From: Pseudomonas putida
Lineage (GTDB): Bacteria; Pseudomonadota; Gammaproteobacteria; Pseudomonadales; Pseudomonadaceae
Length of the DNA stretch: 64,000 nucleotides
Direction: 5' to 3'
Assembly (NCBI RefSeq): GCF_025905425.1
Contig: NZ_CP109603.1
Coordinates: 2,330,001-2,394,000, forward strand
Positions 44,757-53,800 of this stretch are shown here, one piece after another; positions within the stretch are counted from its first letter, which is position 1; each line of letters opens with the position of its first letter. The translations under genes were made by a program, and so were the position numbers. The notes under the pieces are model-generated. The model was not told the origin of the DNA and searched no databases. It worked only from the letters and a program-made list of their open reading frames with translations.

Positions 44757-45773
44757 TCATTCAGCCGTCTTACGGGTGTCCATACCGGCTCGTTTACGAA
44801 GCAAATCGAGCTTTCTTTTTACCCCGATCTTGGGATTCAGGCTGAGCGCCTCCTCGTAGCATGCGATCGCCTCTGTGACCTGTGATAAGGCTTCGTGCGC
44901 CAGGCCTTGGACTTTGAGCGCTGTGGGTTTCCATGCAGGATTCATATCCGCGCCAATGCGCCGGGCGCGAATCAGAGCTTCTAGAATTTCCTGTCCCTTT
45001 TCGGGGGTTAGCAACGTCGAGTCGCCTTTCAACATGGATTCTGCAGAAAGGATCACGGCGGAGTAGTCGCTCGAATTCAGGAACGCATCATCAGCCGTGT
45101 GTTCATCCAGGATGGTGCCATCAGCACCGTAGCGGTACTCGCCACCGCCGGAAACCTTGAAGACCAGCTGGCAGTGCTTCTCGTCAAACTCGATCTTGTC
45201 AGCGCCAAAGCGTCGCGGCCTTACAGAGAAAAGCACATGCCCGGTCGTCAGGTCGAACAGGGTCAGTTTTCCGGCATCCTCTGTCGGGCTATTTGCCGTT
45301 ATGCAGTAAGCCAGCTTCCCGTTTTTGGAGAGTCCACTTTCCAGGATGTTGGCTGTGAAGGTGCGCAGGACGATGGGCGTCCCATCGGCGGAAAAGACAT
45401 GGAAAGTGCCGGACAGGTTGCTGCCAAAATGCCAGTCCTCTATGGAGAAGGTGCCGTTGTCGGCAACCTGACCCTGGTTTGGCCTAGGCAGGGATCCCTG
45501 AGCAGCAACGGCGCCAGTGGAAAGGTTGACCAGTAGATATCGACCCTCCCCGCTCTCCCGGTGGCCTCCCCTGGAGCCATCCGGGGTACTGTCGCGCCAC
45601 GACACAGCCCACTTGCGGTTTGGAGATTTCTTGAACAAGCCGTGCCATTCGATTGCATCGATGCATAAGAAGGTTTTCGACAGCTCGACAATTGGTTGAG
45701 GAGCATCCTTGATCATCACTGCTGGGGGATTGGGCTTATCACGCTTGCCGAACAACCACGAAAGTAACCTCAT
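44757..45773 (-). CDS. hypothetical beta-propeller-like protein with C-terminal TPR
   Basis: A 338-residue protein. The middle part, about residues 50-240, has repeated beta-rich segments (KWAVSWRDSTPDG, GKLAYCITANSPTEDAGKLT, FDLTTGHVLFSVRP, YGADGTILDE) like WD40 or quinoprotein propeller blades. The C-terminus has a TPR-like helix pair (ALKVQGLAHEALSQVTEAIA then CYEEALSLNPK). There is no signal peptide; the N-terminus MRLLSWLFGKRDK is amphipathic. It is followed by a membrane coiled-coil gene in the opposite genomic position (45822, upstream in transcription), so the two may be one operon. The function is unknown. Confidence 0.6.
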   Translation of the reverse strand: MRLLSWLFGKRDKPNPPAVMIKDAPQPIVELSKTFLCIDAIEWHGLFKKSPNRKWAVSWRDSTPDGSRGGHRESGEGRYLLVNLSTGAVAAQGSLPRPNQGQVADNGTFSIEDWHFGSNLSGTFHVFSADGTPIVLRTFTANILESGLSKNGKLAYCITANSPTEDAGKLTLFDLTTGHVLFSVRPRRFGADKIEFDEKHCQLVFKVSGGGEYRYGADGTILDEHTADDAFLNSSDYSAVILSAESMLKGDSTLLTPEKGQEILEALIRARRIGADMNPAWKPTALKVQGLAHEALSQVTEAIACYEEALSLNPKIGVKRKLDLLRKRAGMDTRKTAE

Positions 45774-45821
45774 CGGAGCGCTCTCTCTTGCTGTCTGATG
45801 ATTGCTGAGCGCCAGCCAGGC

Positions 45822-46520
45822 CTAAGATCCATGCTCGGCAGCCTTTTGCTTGGCAATAGCTTCCTGATCGGTAACGAGCTGGGCGAGGCGTTTAGCCTCT
45901 GAAATATAGCGAGCGTTGTCAGGCTCCAGGGCGGCCAGTTGGCGATAGGTGCTGGCGAGCTCTTGGTATTGCTGTGGTTTCAACGTTTTCAGCGTGGCTA
46001 CAAGGGAAGCTTTGCGCTGTTGATCCAGGAGTGATTTTTCGCCCTCCAATGCAGTTTTTGCGATTGCATCCACTTCCGCATCTCCCAGCCCCTGGTACTT
46101 TCGGGCCAGCACCGCCGCTGCTTGATAATCCTTGTTCGCCACCTTGCCCTGCATCTCTTGCAGAATTTGCGGGCGATGAGCTGCCAAATACTCACGCTGC
46201 TCCTGGGCTTCCTTCTCCGCTTGTTGCTTCTGATCAGCAGCGGCCCTCACTTCTCGGTCTATGTTGTCCTGCTTCAACTGTGCGTTGAGCGCGGCGTTCG
46301 ACAGAACGATAAGTCCTATGAGGCCCAGAAATCGAAAGGCTGGCGTTAGTGGTTTGCCTGTCTTGGCGGTAAACCAATCGTTGACTGGCGGCAGGAACAG
46401 CAGCGCAGCTATCAACATGGCCAAGCCTGCCAACAGGCTCGTCGTCGCCATCCCGATCGCCGCGATAAGCAGCATGCTGAAGAGGCAGTACATCACCAGC
46501 AGTGAAATCAACCTACGCAT
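45822..46520 (-). CDS. membrane-anchored coiled-coil protein
   Basis: A 232-residue protein with two to three N-terminal transmembrane helices (LISLLVMYCLFSMLLIAAIG, TTSLLAGLAMLIAALLFLPP, LGLIGLIVLSNAALNA) and a long charged helical region (EVRAAADQKQQAEKEAQEQR). A TPR-like end is possible (YQELASTYRQLAALEPDNAR). The start is ATG 46520 with GAGG 6 nt upstream. It is transcribed 48 bp upstream of the propeller/TPR gene. The family was not recognised. Confidence 0.6.
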   Translation of the reverse strand: MRRLISLLVMYCLFSMLLIAAIGMATTSLLAGLAMLIAALLFLPPVNDWFTAKTGKPLTPAFRFLGLIGLIVLSNAALNAQLKQDNIDREVRAAADQKQQAEKEAQEQREYLAAHRPQILQEMQGKVANKDYQAAAVLARKYQGLGDAEVDAIAKTALEGEKSLLDQQRKASLVATLKTLKPQQYQELASTYRQLAALEPDNARYISEAKRLAQLVTDQEAIAKQKAAEHGS

Positions 46521-47107
46521 CCTTGCCTCGCTTGTCCTGGATTGGTTCCGTGCGCCACTACCGGCCTTGAGTGCAATATGAGGCGCGCCCTGGGTCACCA
46601 TCGGTGGCTACAGGCCAGCATTTTTCGCACAGGCTCCGAGAGAACGCAATCAGTCACGGTTGCCCAGTGCGATACCTTGCAGCGTTTGACGCCGCGCCGG
46701 ATCCAGATATGAGTTCAGTGGCTGATTGACGCCCCACGAAAAAGGCTATGGATAAAGCCGTTGATGAGTTTCCCCGCAACAGCTACCCGTCCACGTGTAG
46801 GCAAGTGCATTAGCAAAAAACACCTGCTCCGCCAGCGTGCGAGGTCAGCCAGGAGCCGCCGGCGACGGAGGCACTCAATCGCTAGTAGTGCCGATAGGCG
46901 CGCGTCATTGCGAAGGCCAATGGATGCGGGCGAAGGCCTGGACTCTGGCTTTTTTGGCAAGGTATGCAAATACGAACAGAGCAATCCTCTGGTCGCCCTC
47001 AGACATCAGTGGCGGCACTCATTTGAAGCGTACTGCATCCATGGAACTCGCCCCAAAGCCGGTCTATGCTCGACCGATCTCAAAATGCCTTCATGGAGTA
47101 GTCCATT
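46521..47107. other. intergenic region upstream of the sacsin-like gene
   Basis: About 590 bp separating divergent genes. Open frames on both strands are Arg/Ser-rich and lack family features. I see no repeat or RNA gene. It presumably holds promoters for both neighbours. Confidence 0.45.
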
Positions 47108-50100
47108 ATGGACGAGCAACTCGGACGCTTGCACGCTACAGCCTGCTTCAACTCAGCTTCTACCTTCAAGGAAACGACGCTGCGCAGCAAAGCGTATGCG
47201 AATGCCGCGTTAACTGAGTTTGTTAAGCTTCAGCGCGAGCAGCCCGAGATCCTGACCACCCTCCTCAAGGGCGGCAATCAGGGCGCCAAACGGTTGAATA
47301 CCGACCCCTACCAAGGGCTTCGCGAGGTTATCCAGAATGCTGATGACCTTGATGCCACTGCCGTGCAGTTCGGGGTGCAAACGGTTCAAGGCAATAAGCA
47401 GCTGGTGATCGTCCATAACGGTCTGCCCGTTGAACTGCCCCACGTGCTACCGATGATCTACCCGTTCTATTCCACCAAGCAGCAGTCAGCGGTGCTTAAA
47501 GGGCGGTTCGGGATCGGCCTCAAAACCCTCACCCAGCTCGGCGACAACCTGACAGTCCACAGCGCCCCCTTCCATTTCGGCTCACGCGATGACCACGTGG
47601 CCATGGTGGAGGAAGCCGAGGCGATCAGGGGTTTTTACGACCCCAACGCCGGTCATACCATGGTGAGCGTCGATCTCTCTCCAGACTATGACATCGATTC
47701 TCTGGAAGCCTGGTTCGATGATTGGGCCCCCAGTGACTTGGTTTTCCTGGATAACGTCCGCGCGATCACCTTATTCGATCTGGATGAGGGCATTTCGCTC
47801 AAGCATCTTGCAATCCAGCAGACTCAACCCGATCGCCATTTCAAACTCGCACTTGGTAAGCAGCAGAGCCGTGTCACTCACTCAACCTTCCTGGTGGACG
47901 ACAACCTTTGGGAGCGCTTCGTTTGTGACGTGAAGGTTCCAGCCGGTAAGGCACGCGCTGCCAAGGCGACCGGCGATTTCACGCCCATTGGTGTTGCGAT
48001 ACCGGTAGATGGTAGGGCTCATGGACGAATCCACATCGCGCTGCCCACCAAGATTCACACCAATGCGGCGTTTTCTCTGGACGCACAGTTTGACCCGTCC
48101 ACCTCCCGAGAGGACATGATTCACGGCGCCTGGAACCAGTGGTTGACTGAGGCATCCGGGCAGTTTTTAGGTGAGCTGGCCATCTATCTAGCCCAGCAAC
48201 GCAATACGCTTGCTTGGCTGGCCATCCCTGTCGGCGCGAAGACGGACAGCAGTTCGGACTGGCTCAACAAATTGTTCCATGAACAATGGAGCAAAGCGAT
48301 TGAGGCTTTCAAAGCGTGTCCCACCCTCATTGATGGCCGCTATGCGCTGAGTCAGATTTCGTACTGCGATGAGTCGATCGACGGGATGCTGACGGAAGCT
48401 GACCACCTCGCGGTGAGCGGGTTGCCGATGCTGCCCGAGTGGATGCGGGACAGAGATGGACGTTGGCGTGTCGTCCTGAAAGCGCTCTCCATTTCACACG
48501 CTCTCGCGCTTGCGGATGTATTCGAACACTGTGACCAGGACGGATTCGAGCAAAAATCGCCAGCGTGGTTCCTGGACATGGCTATAAAATGCCTCGAACT
48601 GGACGAAGACTATCTGCTGCTGGGCGCTCAATGGGTGCCGCTTGCAAGCGGGCGGCGTACACAAGCCAAAGCCGAAGACGAAGCCGACTCGTGGCTAACG
48701 GGGCAGCCACCCGCAATTGGCTTTGCAGCTCGCCATCATCTGACGAATGTAGTTCACCCTCTTCTGCTTGCTACACCGTACGCCTCCCTCATCGAGTGGC
48801 TATCAGAGAACGCCAATTACAAGACAGCCGTAGCCGCCCAGGACGTGCTTGAAGCGTTTGCCAGGCGATTCGCGCAAGATCCCATCACAGCCGATAAACA
48901 AGACCTACTCGATCTGCGAGACCTGTTTGAGCACGTTGATACCAAGAACAGTGACTTGGGCTCGGAGGTAGGCGCGGCACTGCTGATTGACGCGTTCAGC
49001 TATGTTGCACTCGAGGATGGTCGATCAACAGTTTCGAAGGTGCTCGCCTCGCCGACCAGCGTATACCTGCCAGCCTCCATCGCTGATTCGCAAGATACGT
49101 GGTCGAAGGCAGCTGGAACCACCCCTGAGCTGCTATGGGCGTCCCCCAGCTATGCCGAGGTGTTCAAAATCAGCAGAGCAGAACAACGGGGCATCCAGGG
49201 CGATTCAGTTGCTACCAGTCGAAAGCGAGGTGTAAAGCGCTTTCTGTCACTGCTGGGCGCCGAGGTTTCTCCTCGCCTTGTTGAAGCCACGACGGACTCC
49301 GCACACATCGTGCTCCCGTCCCAATATGCAGCACGCCGTTTCCTGGGCCGAGCACGCGGCGGCCTGCGGCGTGATTTCGCCTCGCCTGATCTTGATGCCG
49401 TCATACGCCACATTCGCCAGAGCCCAGCCCAACCTGTATCGCGCAGAGGCGGAAAATCTCGTGCTTCGGCGCCAGTGGCCGCCCCCACCGCCGTTGAAAG
49501 AGCGATAGCCCTGTTTCGCTGTATCGACAGCAACTGGCTCTCCTTCGAGCCGTATAGCAGAACCTTCGCTTACCGAGAAAGCGGCAGGAGCGATAGCTCG
49601 CCGGTGCCCACCACGTGGCTCGGAAGGTTGATTGACAATGCGTGGTACCCCAACTACGCAGGTACACCGTGTAAACCTGGCACCCTCATCGTCGAGACGA
49701 AGGTCACACTCGCGATGTACGAGCATCACACGGATTTTGCCAGTGGCTTGACAGAAACCGACGCCAATAGCGAATTTGCGCGCGCGCTGGGAATGCGCGT
49801 CAATCCGCCCGTTTCACAGCTGGTAGCGGCTCTTGAGCGTGCCAGGAGCACGTCGTCATCTGATGACGTCAGCCTGATGAGGTTGTACAAGGCTCTGGCT
49901 GGTCATTGCCCACAGGGCGGTTCTACCGTCGCGCATGAAGCGATGATCGGCGACATGCAGGCGGGAAGCCTACGTGGCAAATTTGGCATTCAGCGCTCTC
50001 AAAAAGGGCTGATTGCGCCCTGCGTCACAACCTCCAGGGGCAGCAAGGAATGGTTCAGCATGCGAGCGGTCTTTGCCGGCAAAGACATCTTCCATGGCAG

Positions 50101-51592
50101 ACAACCTTTCGTTCTGTATGACCGCAGCCTTACCCCTTTGTGGAACGCGTTGGGCATCAGTCATCCTGACTTGAAAAGCTGTATTCGTGAGCTGGAATCC
50201 CTAGCGAAAACCGCGTACGACCCGAAGCACGACGCATTGTTGCTGGACATCTATCGGCACATGGACAGGCAGCTGGACAAAGCGACTGCCGCAGATCGTC
50301 GAAGCCTGAGCCTGCTGCCATTACGGTCAGGCGATACCTGGACAACCAAGCGTCCTCTGTATTACTCACACTACTCAAATCTTCGATCCGAAAAGATCGC
50401 CTTGTGGACGCCACCCTGTGCGGCTGACACCATTTCTCGATTCGTGAACGCTGCGGGCCTGGAGCGACTCCCATTCGCTGCAGCTGCCCCGGCGAAAACG
50501 AATGTGACCAATGACGAGCTCGAATTCCGTTTCCAAGCTGCACTTCGCATACTGAAAGCTGATCTTGCGAGAGATGATGAGCGCTCTTACAAAGCGATGG
50601 AGCCTTGGAATCGGTTTGAAAACGCGACACTCAATATGCATCTGCCAGGACAGCTGATCGTTAACGCAGCCCCCCAGGGGGCGCGGCAAATTTCTATTCA
50701 GCTACATGCCTACTCCCACTTATCCGATCTCGCGGTGCATTTCGATGACGAGAAATTCATCGGCAGGAGCGAGTATGGGGGCGTCGCGATCGCGGGTCTG
50801 GGCGATGGTACGTGCATGCGTGAAATTGCGCTCGCGTGGGTTTCCGCCTGGGCTACCAGCCAAGACCGGGAATACTTCCCCGACATCAATCTGGCGACTG
50901 ATGCTGAGGAGACCAGTCTTGACATGTTGATTGCCGAACAGGAGCGTTTGAAAGGCAGTAATCGTAAACGCATCATCAAGCGGGATGCCGGCGCTACGTC
51001 TATCACGGACAGTGCTGAGCGCCCCATCCAGACACGTAAGCTGAAGGCGCTGCCTCACGACTTCCAATTTACTGTCGAAACCGTAGATGGGAGCAGCCTT
51101 GCACATAAGGGGCCGCAGCCGCGCAAAACTGACCCTTTGTCAAAGCCGCCCGTTACACCCAAAAGAGCACCTTCTACGTCGGTGCCAGAAAGCGCCTACA
51201 AGCAGTACTCCTCCGCAGAATTGCAGACCAAAGCGTGGGCTTATCTGGAAGCTTCGTTGCAGCGGGACGATGCTGTGCTGGTTGATCTACAGTCCTGCAG
51301 AGGAATCGGTGCTGACGGAGCTTTGGATAAGAGCACATTCATTGAGATGAAGTCGTTCGCTCGCGGAGCGCCTGGTGAAATCACCCTCACCGAAGCCGAG
51401 TTCCGCCGCGCTGAAGAAAGCAAAACCAACTTCTACCTGGTCATCGTCTCTGGCCTGGAGGAAGGATATGAGACTGAGCTTCGCATCTATATCAATCCAA
51501 CCAAAAACCTTCCCTGGACACCTAAAGGTCAGGTGGCTATAGGGGGGCTGGCCAAAGGGGCTGCCTTGGTGCTTAAAGAAACCGCGGATTGA
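47108..51592 (+). CDS. sacsin/HSP90-type ATPase with C-terminal DUF3883 domain
   Basis: A 1494-residue protein. The N-terminal GHKL ATPase of sacsin type is at about residues 30-260: N-box LREVIQNADDLDATAVQFGV, IVHNGLPVELPHV and the glycine motif GRFGIGLKTLTQLGD. A long middle region without a recognised domain follows. At about 1370-1490 is a DUF3883 domain: AWAYLEASLQRDDAVLVDLQ, then STFIEMKSFARG with an E-x-K like a restriction nuclease site, and FYLVIVSGLEEG. Proteins of this architecture are common in phage-defence islands. The start ATG 47108 has GGAG upstream. A defence role is inferred from architecture and place. Confidence 0.8.
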   Translation: MDEQLGRLHATACFNSASTFKETTLRSKAYANAALTEFVKLQREQPEILTTLLKGGNQGAKRLNTDPYQGLREVIQNADDLDATAVQFGVQTVQGNKQLVIVHNGLPVELPHVLPMIYPFYSTKQQSAVLKGRFGIGLKTLTQLGDNLTVHSAPFHFGSRDDHVAMVEEAEAIRGFYDPNAGHTMVSVDLSPDYDIDSLEAWFDDWAPSDLVFLDNVRAITLFDLDEGISLKHLAIQQTQPDRHFKLALGKQQSRVTHSTFLVDDNLWERFVCDVKVPAGKARAAKATGDFTPIGVAIPVDGRAHGRIHIALPTKIHTNAAFSLDAQFDPSTSREDMIHGAWNQWLTEASGQFLGELAIYLAQQRNTLAWLAIPVGAKTDSSSDWLNKLFHEQWSKAIEAFKACPTLIDGRYALSQISYCDESIDGMLTEADHLAVSGLPMLPEWMRDRDGRWRVVLKALSISHALALADVFEHCDQDGFEQKSPAWFLDMAIKCLELDEDYLLLGAQWVPLASGRRTQAKAEDEADSWLTGQPPAIGFAARHHLTNVVHPLLLATPYASLIEWLSENANYKTAVAAQDVLEAFARRFAQDPITADKQDLLDLRDLFEHVDTKNSDLGSEVGAALLIDAFSYVALEDGRSTVSKVLASPTSVYLPASIADSQDTWSKAAGTTPELLWASPSYAEVFKISRAEQRGIQGDSVATSRKRGVKRFLSLLGAEVSPRLVEATTDSAHIVLPSQYAARRFLGRARGGLRRDFASPDLDAVIRHIRQSPAQPVSRRGGKSRASAPVAAPTAVERAIALFRCIDSNWLSFEPYSRTFAYRESGRSDSSPVPTTWLGRLIDNAWYPNYAGTPCKPGTLIVETKVTLAMYEHHTDFASGLTETDANSEFARALGMRVNPPVSQLVAALERARSTSSSDDVSLMRLYKALAGHCPQGGSTVAHEAMIGDMQAGSLRGKFGIQRSQKGLIAPCVTTSRGSKEWFSMRAVFAGKDIFHGRQPFVLYDRSLTPLWNALGISHPDLKSCIRELESLAKTAYDPKHDALLLDIYRHMDRQLDKATAADRRSLSLLPLRSGDTWTTKRPLYYSHYSNLRSEKIALWTPPCAADTISRFVNAAGLERLPFAAAAPAKTNVTNDELEFRFQAALRILKADLARDDERSYKAMEPWNRFENATLNMHLPGQLIVNAAPQGARQISIQLHAYSHLSDLAVHFDDEKFIGRSEYGGVAIAGLGDGTCMREIALAWVSAWATSQDREYFPDINLATDAEETSLDMLIAEQERLKGSNRKRIIKRDAGATSITDSAERPIQTRKLKALPHDFQFTVETVDGSSLAHKGPQPRKTDPLSKPPVTPKRAPSTSVPESAYKQYSSAELQTKAWAYLEASLQRDDAVLVDLQSCRGIGADGALDKSTFIEMKSFARGAPGEITLTEAEFRRAEESKTNFYLVIVSGLEEGYETELRIYINPTKNLPWTPKGQVAIGGLAKGAALVLKETAD

Positions 51593-51797
51593 TCCGCGGG
51601 CGTGATGCTGGCTCCCGCGCCGACTCACAAAGAAGGCGCTGGTGCCTAAGGTAAGTGGGGGCTTTCGAAAACTGAGCTTCTCGCTTCGTGAGCGATTGTT
51701 CGTTCACAAGACGCCTCGGTGGCGCATTGGTTCAGGCATTGCCAGCGTTGCCGAGAACTGGATAGCCTGATGAAACCGACTGATCGAGCGCAATTCC

Positions 51798-52418
51798 ATG
51801 CCCCACCATTATCCTCAAGAGAATATTCAGCAATGCATCAGCCGCTATCGGTACCTCTTCTGCGTAGACCTCGAAGCCACCTGCGATGATGTGGGGCAGG
51901 ACGAGCCTGCCAGGCCGCTGATCGTAACGCCTGATGAAATGGAGACAATTGAGCTTGGTCTAGTGGTAGTGGATCAGCGAGAACACCGTGTGGTGGACAG
52001 CTTTCAGAGCTTCATCCGACCACGCCTGCACCCCCTCCTCACATCATTTTGCAAAGCACTCACCACGATCAACCAACGCGATATTGATACAGCGCCAGGG
52101 TTTGTCGAGGTCATGCAGCAGGTTGATGATTTCTCGAGGAGCTACGAAAACGCTGCCTGGGTATCCTGGGGTAAATACGACGCTACCCAGATTCGGCGCG
52201 ATGGGAGAATCAATCAGAGCTCCAGCATTCTGGAGGCTCTCGCGCATTACAACGTCAAGGACTGGTTTGAGCAGGTCTATGCGAAGCGGCCAGGTGGCTT
52301 GAAGCCCAGCGTGGAGCAGTTGGGGTTGCCTTGGTCAGGAACGTACCATCGCGGAATCGATGATGCGAGAAACGTAGCGGCGATCGTTCTTCATTTGATC
52401 GAAAAGTCTGTCCGCTGA
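51798..52418 (+). CDS. 3'-5' exonuclease of the DEDDh (ERI-1/KapD-like) family
   Basis: A 206-residue exonuclease. Exo I is YLFCVDLEATCDDV (D-x-E), Exo II is NAAWVSWGKYDATQ (D), and Exo III is YHRGIDDARNVAAIV (H-x4-D). This set fits RNase T/ERI-1-like DNA or RNA 3'-5' exonucleases. All four acidic residues and the His are present. ATG 51798. It follows the sacsin-like gene on the same strand after about 200 bp, so a shared function is possible but not shown. Confidence 0.85.
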   Translation: MPHHYPQENIQQCISRYRYLFCVDLEATCDDVGQDEPARPLIVTPDEMETIELGLVVVDQREHRVVDSFQSFIRPRLHPLLTSFCKALTTINQRDIDTAPGFVEVMQQVDDFSRSYENAAWVSWGKYDATQIRRDGRINQSSSILEALAHYNVKDWFEQVYAKRPGGLKPSVEQLGLPWSGTYHRGIDDARNVAAIVLHLIEKSVR

Positions 52419-52498
52419 ACGCGCCACCAGATCTTTTCCCTGAGACTGTAAGTGATGGCCGCGCTGGGATTGTGCCAGCGCGGAACAAGAGTCCCTAG

Positions 52499-52987
52499 TC
52501 AGCTCGCGAAGCCTTGCTGATCGAGGTGCTCACGCAGGAACTTCTCGTTGAGCACTTTAGGGAACGACACTGCGAGCTTCCACATGACGTAGACGAAGCC
52601 GATTGGCACGATGACCCCGAGATACCCTCCCATCAGCAGCCCCACGAAGCTAAGCGGTAAGAACAGTAAAAGGAGTACGAAGGCACTCAGGCGCATCTTT
52701 CTGATCCAGCTTGAGAATCCATTTTCCTCATAGATCTTCTGCCCGTCTGTAGTTTTCACCGCGAAGAGGATGTGCCCGAGGCGTCCCAGTTTGACGAAGA
52801 AAAATTGCCCTTCGATGCCCGGACGCAGGTAGGACTCAACCAACTGCCCTACCCCGACCTTCTTCATCAGTTTAGTAGCCCCGTTCTTTTGACTGAACCG
52901 GAGATAGGTGTACTCGGAGCCGTCAGGTTTGTCGCTTGAAGGGCCTACAACCTCGAGTTTCCCGGTGACGATGCTGACGTCGGACAT
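52499..52987 (-). CDS. hypothetical two-helix membrane protein
   Basis: A 162-residue protein. The N-terminal 90 residues are a beta-rich soluble part (SIVTGKLEVVGPSSDKPDGS, GQFFFVKLGRLGHILFAVKT). Two transmembrane helices follow (LSAFVLLLLFLPLSFVGLLM and YLGVIVPIGFVYVMWKLAV), then a short charged tail. No family was recognised. It is convergent with the exonuclease gene and stands alone on its strand. ATG 52987. Confidence 0.6.
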   Translation of the reverse strand: MSDVSIVTGKLEVVGPSSDKPDGSEYTYLRFSQKNGATKLMKKVGVGQLVESYLRPGIEGQFFFVKLGRLGHILFAVKTTDGQKIYEENGFSSWIRKMRLSAFVLLLLFLPLSFVGLLMGGYLGVIVPIGFVYVMWKLAVSFPKVLNEKFLREHLDQQGFAS

Positions 52988-53185
52988 GCTTCACTCCATT
53001 GGAAAGCGGCCTGATCTGGCATGTTCAATCACGCCCAGGCGAGCCCCAGCGTGCCGTGGTAGCTGTTACGCACGATCTGCTAGGGGCTTTTGAAGGGGTC
53101 TATTGATCATGCGGTCAGCGCCAGACATTAGGGGGGCGCTGTTACCGACCAGACGACAGCCCTTTAATCTGGAAGGCACATGGCA

Positions 53186-53231
53186 TATGGCGCTTCGCCA
53201 TACGGCAACAGGAACTATATTGCATAGTTCC
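53186..53231. promoter_or_regulatory. two candidate operators before the XRE gene
   Basis: TATGGCG-CTT-CGCCATA (53186-53202) and GGAACTAT-ATTGC-ATAGTTCC (53211-53231) are both perfect inverted repeats, ending 45 bp before the regulator start. Two adjacent perfect palindromes suggest autoregulation and perhaps a second regulator. Confidence 0.55.
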
Positions 53232-53275
53232 GTAGGTGGCAATGTGGCTACATCCTCAGTTTTCGAGGATTACCC

Positions 53276-53752
53276 ATGTCGCTCATGCGCCCGTTGGCTG
53301 CCGTGCTTCGGCTCGTTCGTGTCGCGCGAGGCCTGTCTCAAGAGCAGTTTTCCGGCGCAGTCGAGGCCAGACACATCCATAACCTGGAAAATGCGAAGGC
53401 AAGCGCGACGCTCGTCACGCTGGAAACTTTGGCTGGTCGACTCGGGATCGACCCGGTTGCACTGCTGGCGTACGCCTCGCGCTTGGAGCAAGGCGTTACG
53501 CCTGCTCAATATGTTGATTACTTGAATTCGGAGCTACAGAAAATCTCAGATCTGGGGATCGATGCCCAAATAGCTGACCATTATCGAGACGGCGATGTCG
53601 TCATCCAAACCCCTGGGCGTCGCACCGATCCTGCCAAGGTTCAAGCTGTTCTAGAGGCAAAAGCTGCTGGAAAATCCAAGCGAGAAATTTCCGAGAGCCT
53701 GGGGATTGCGCGGTCAACTGTTAATGACATTTGGAAAAAGTCAGACCTCTAA
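53276..53752 (+). CDS. XRE regulator with a second C-terminal helix-turn-helix
   Basis: A 158-residue regulator. The N-terminal XRE domain is at about residues 7-65 (VLRLVRVARGLSQEQFSGAV then IHNLENAKASATLVTLETLA). The C-terminus has a second, resolvase-like helix-turn-helix (VQAVLEAKAAGKSKREISES then LGIARSTVNDIWKKS). This two-HTH layout is unusual for a plain XRE repressor. ATG 53276 follows GAGG at 8 nt. It is convergent with the 351-residue gene 48 bp away. It may be the control element of that gene or of the neighbouring cassettes. Confidence 0.75.
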   Translation: MSLMRPLAAVLRLVRVARGLSQEQFSGAVEARHIHNLENAKASATLVTLETLAGRLGIDPVALLAYASRLEQGVTPAQYVDYLNSELQKISDLGIDAQIADHYRDGDVVIQTPGRRTDPAKVQAVLEAKAAGKSKREISESLGIARSTVNDIWKKSDL

Positions 53753-53800
53753 ACCCTCGATTTTCTGATTTATTGCTGAGGATTTGCCCAGGCGAGTTCG

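Noticed and set aside
46761..47213. 150-codon plus-strand frame before the sacsin-like gene
   Set aside because: Arg/Ser-rich chance composition and it overlaps the true start of the large gene.
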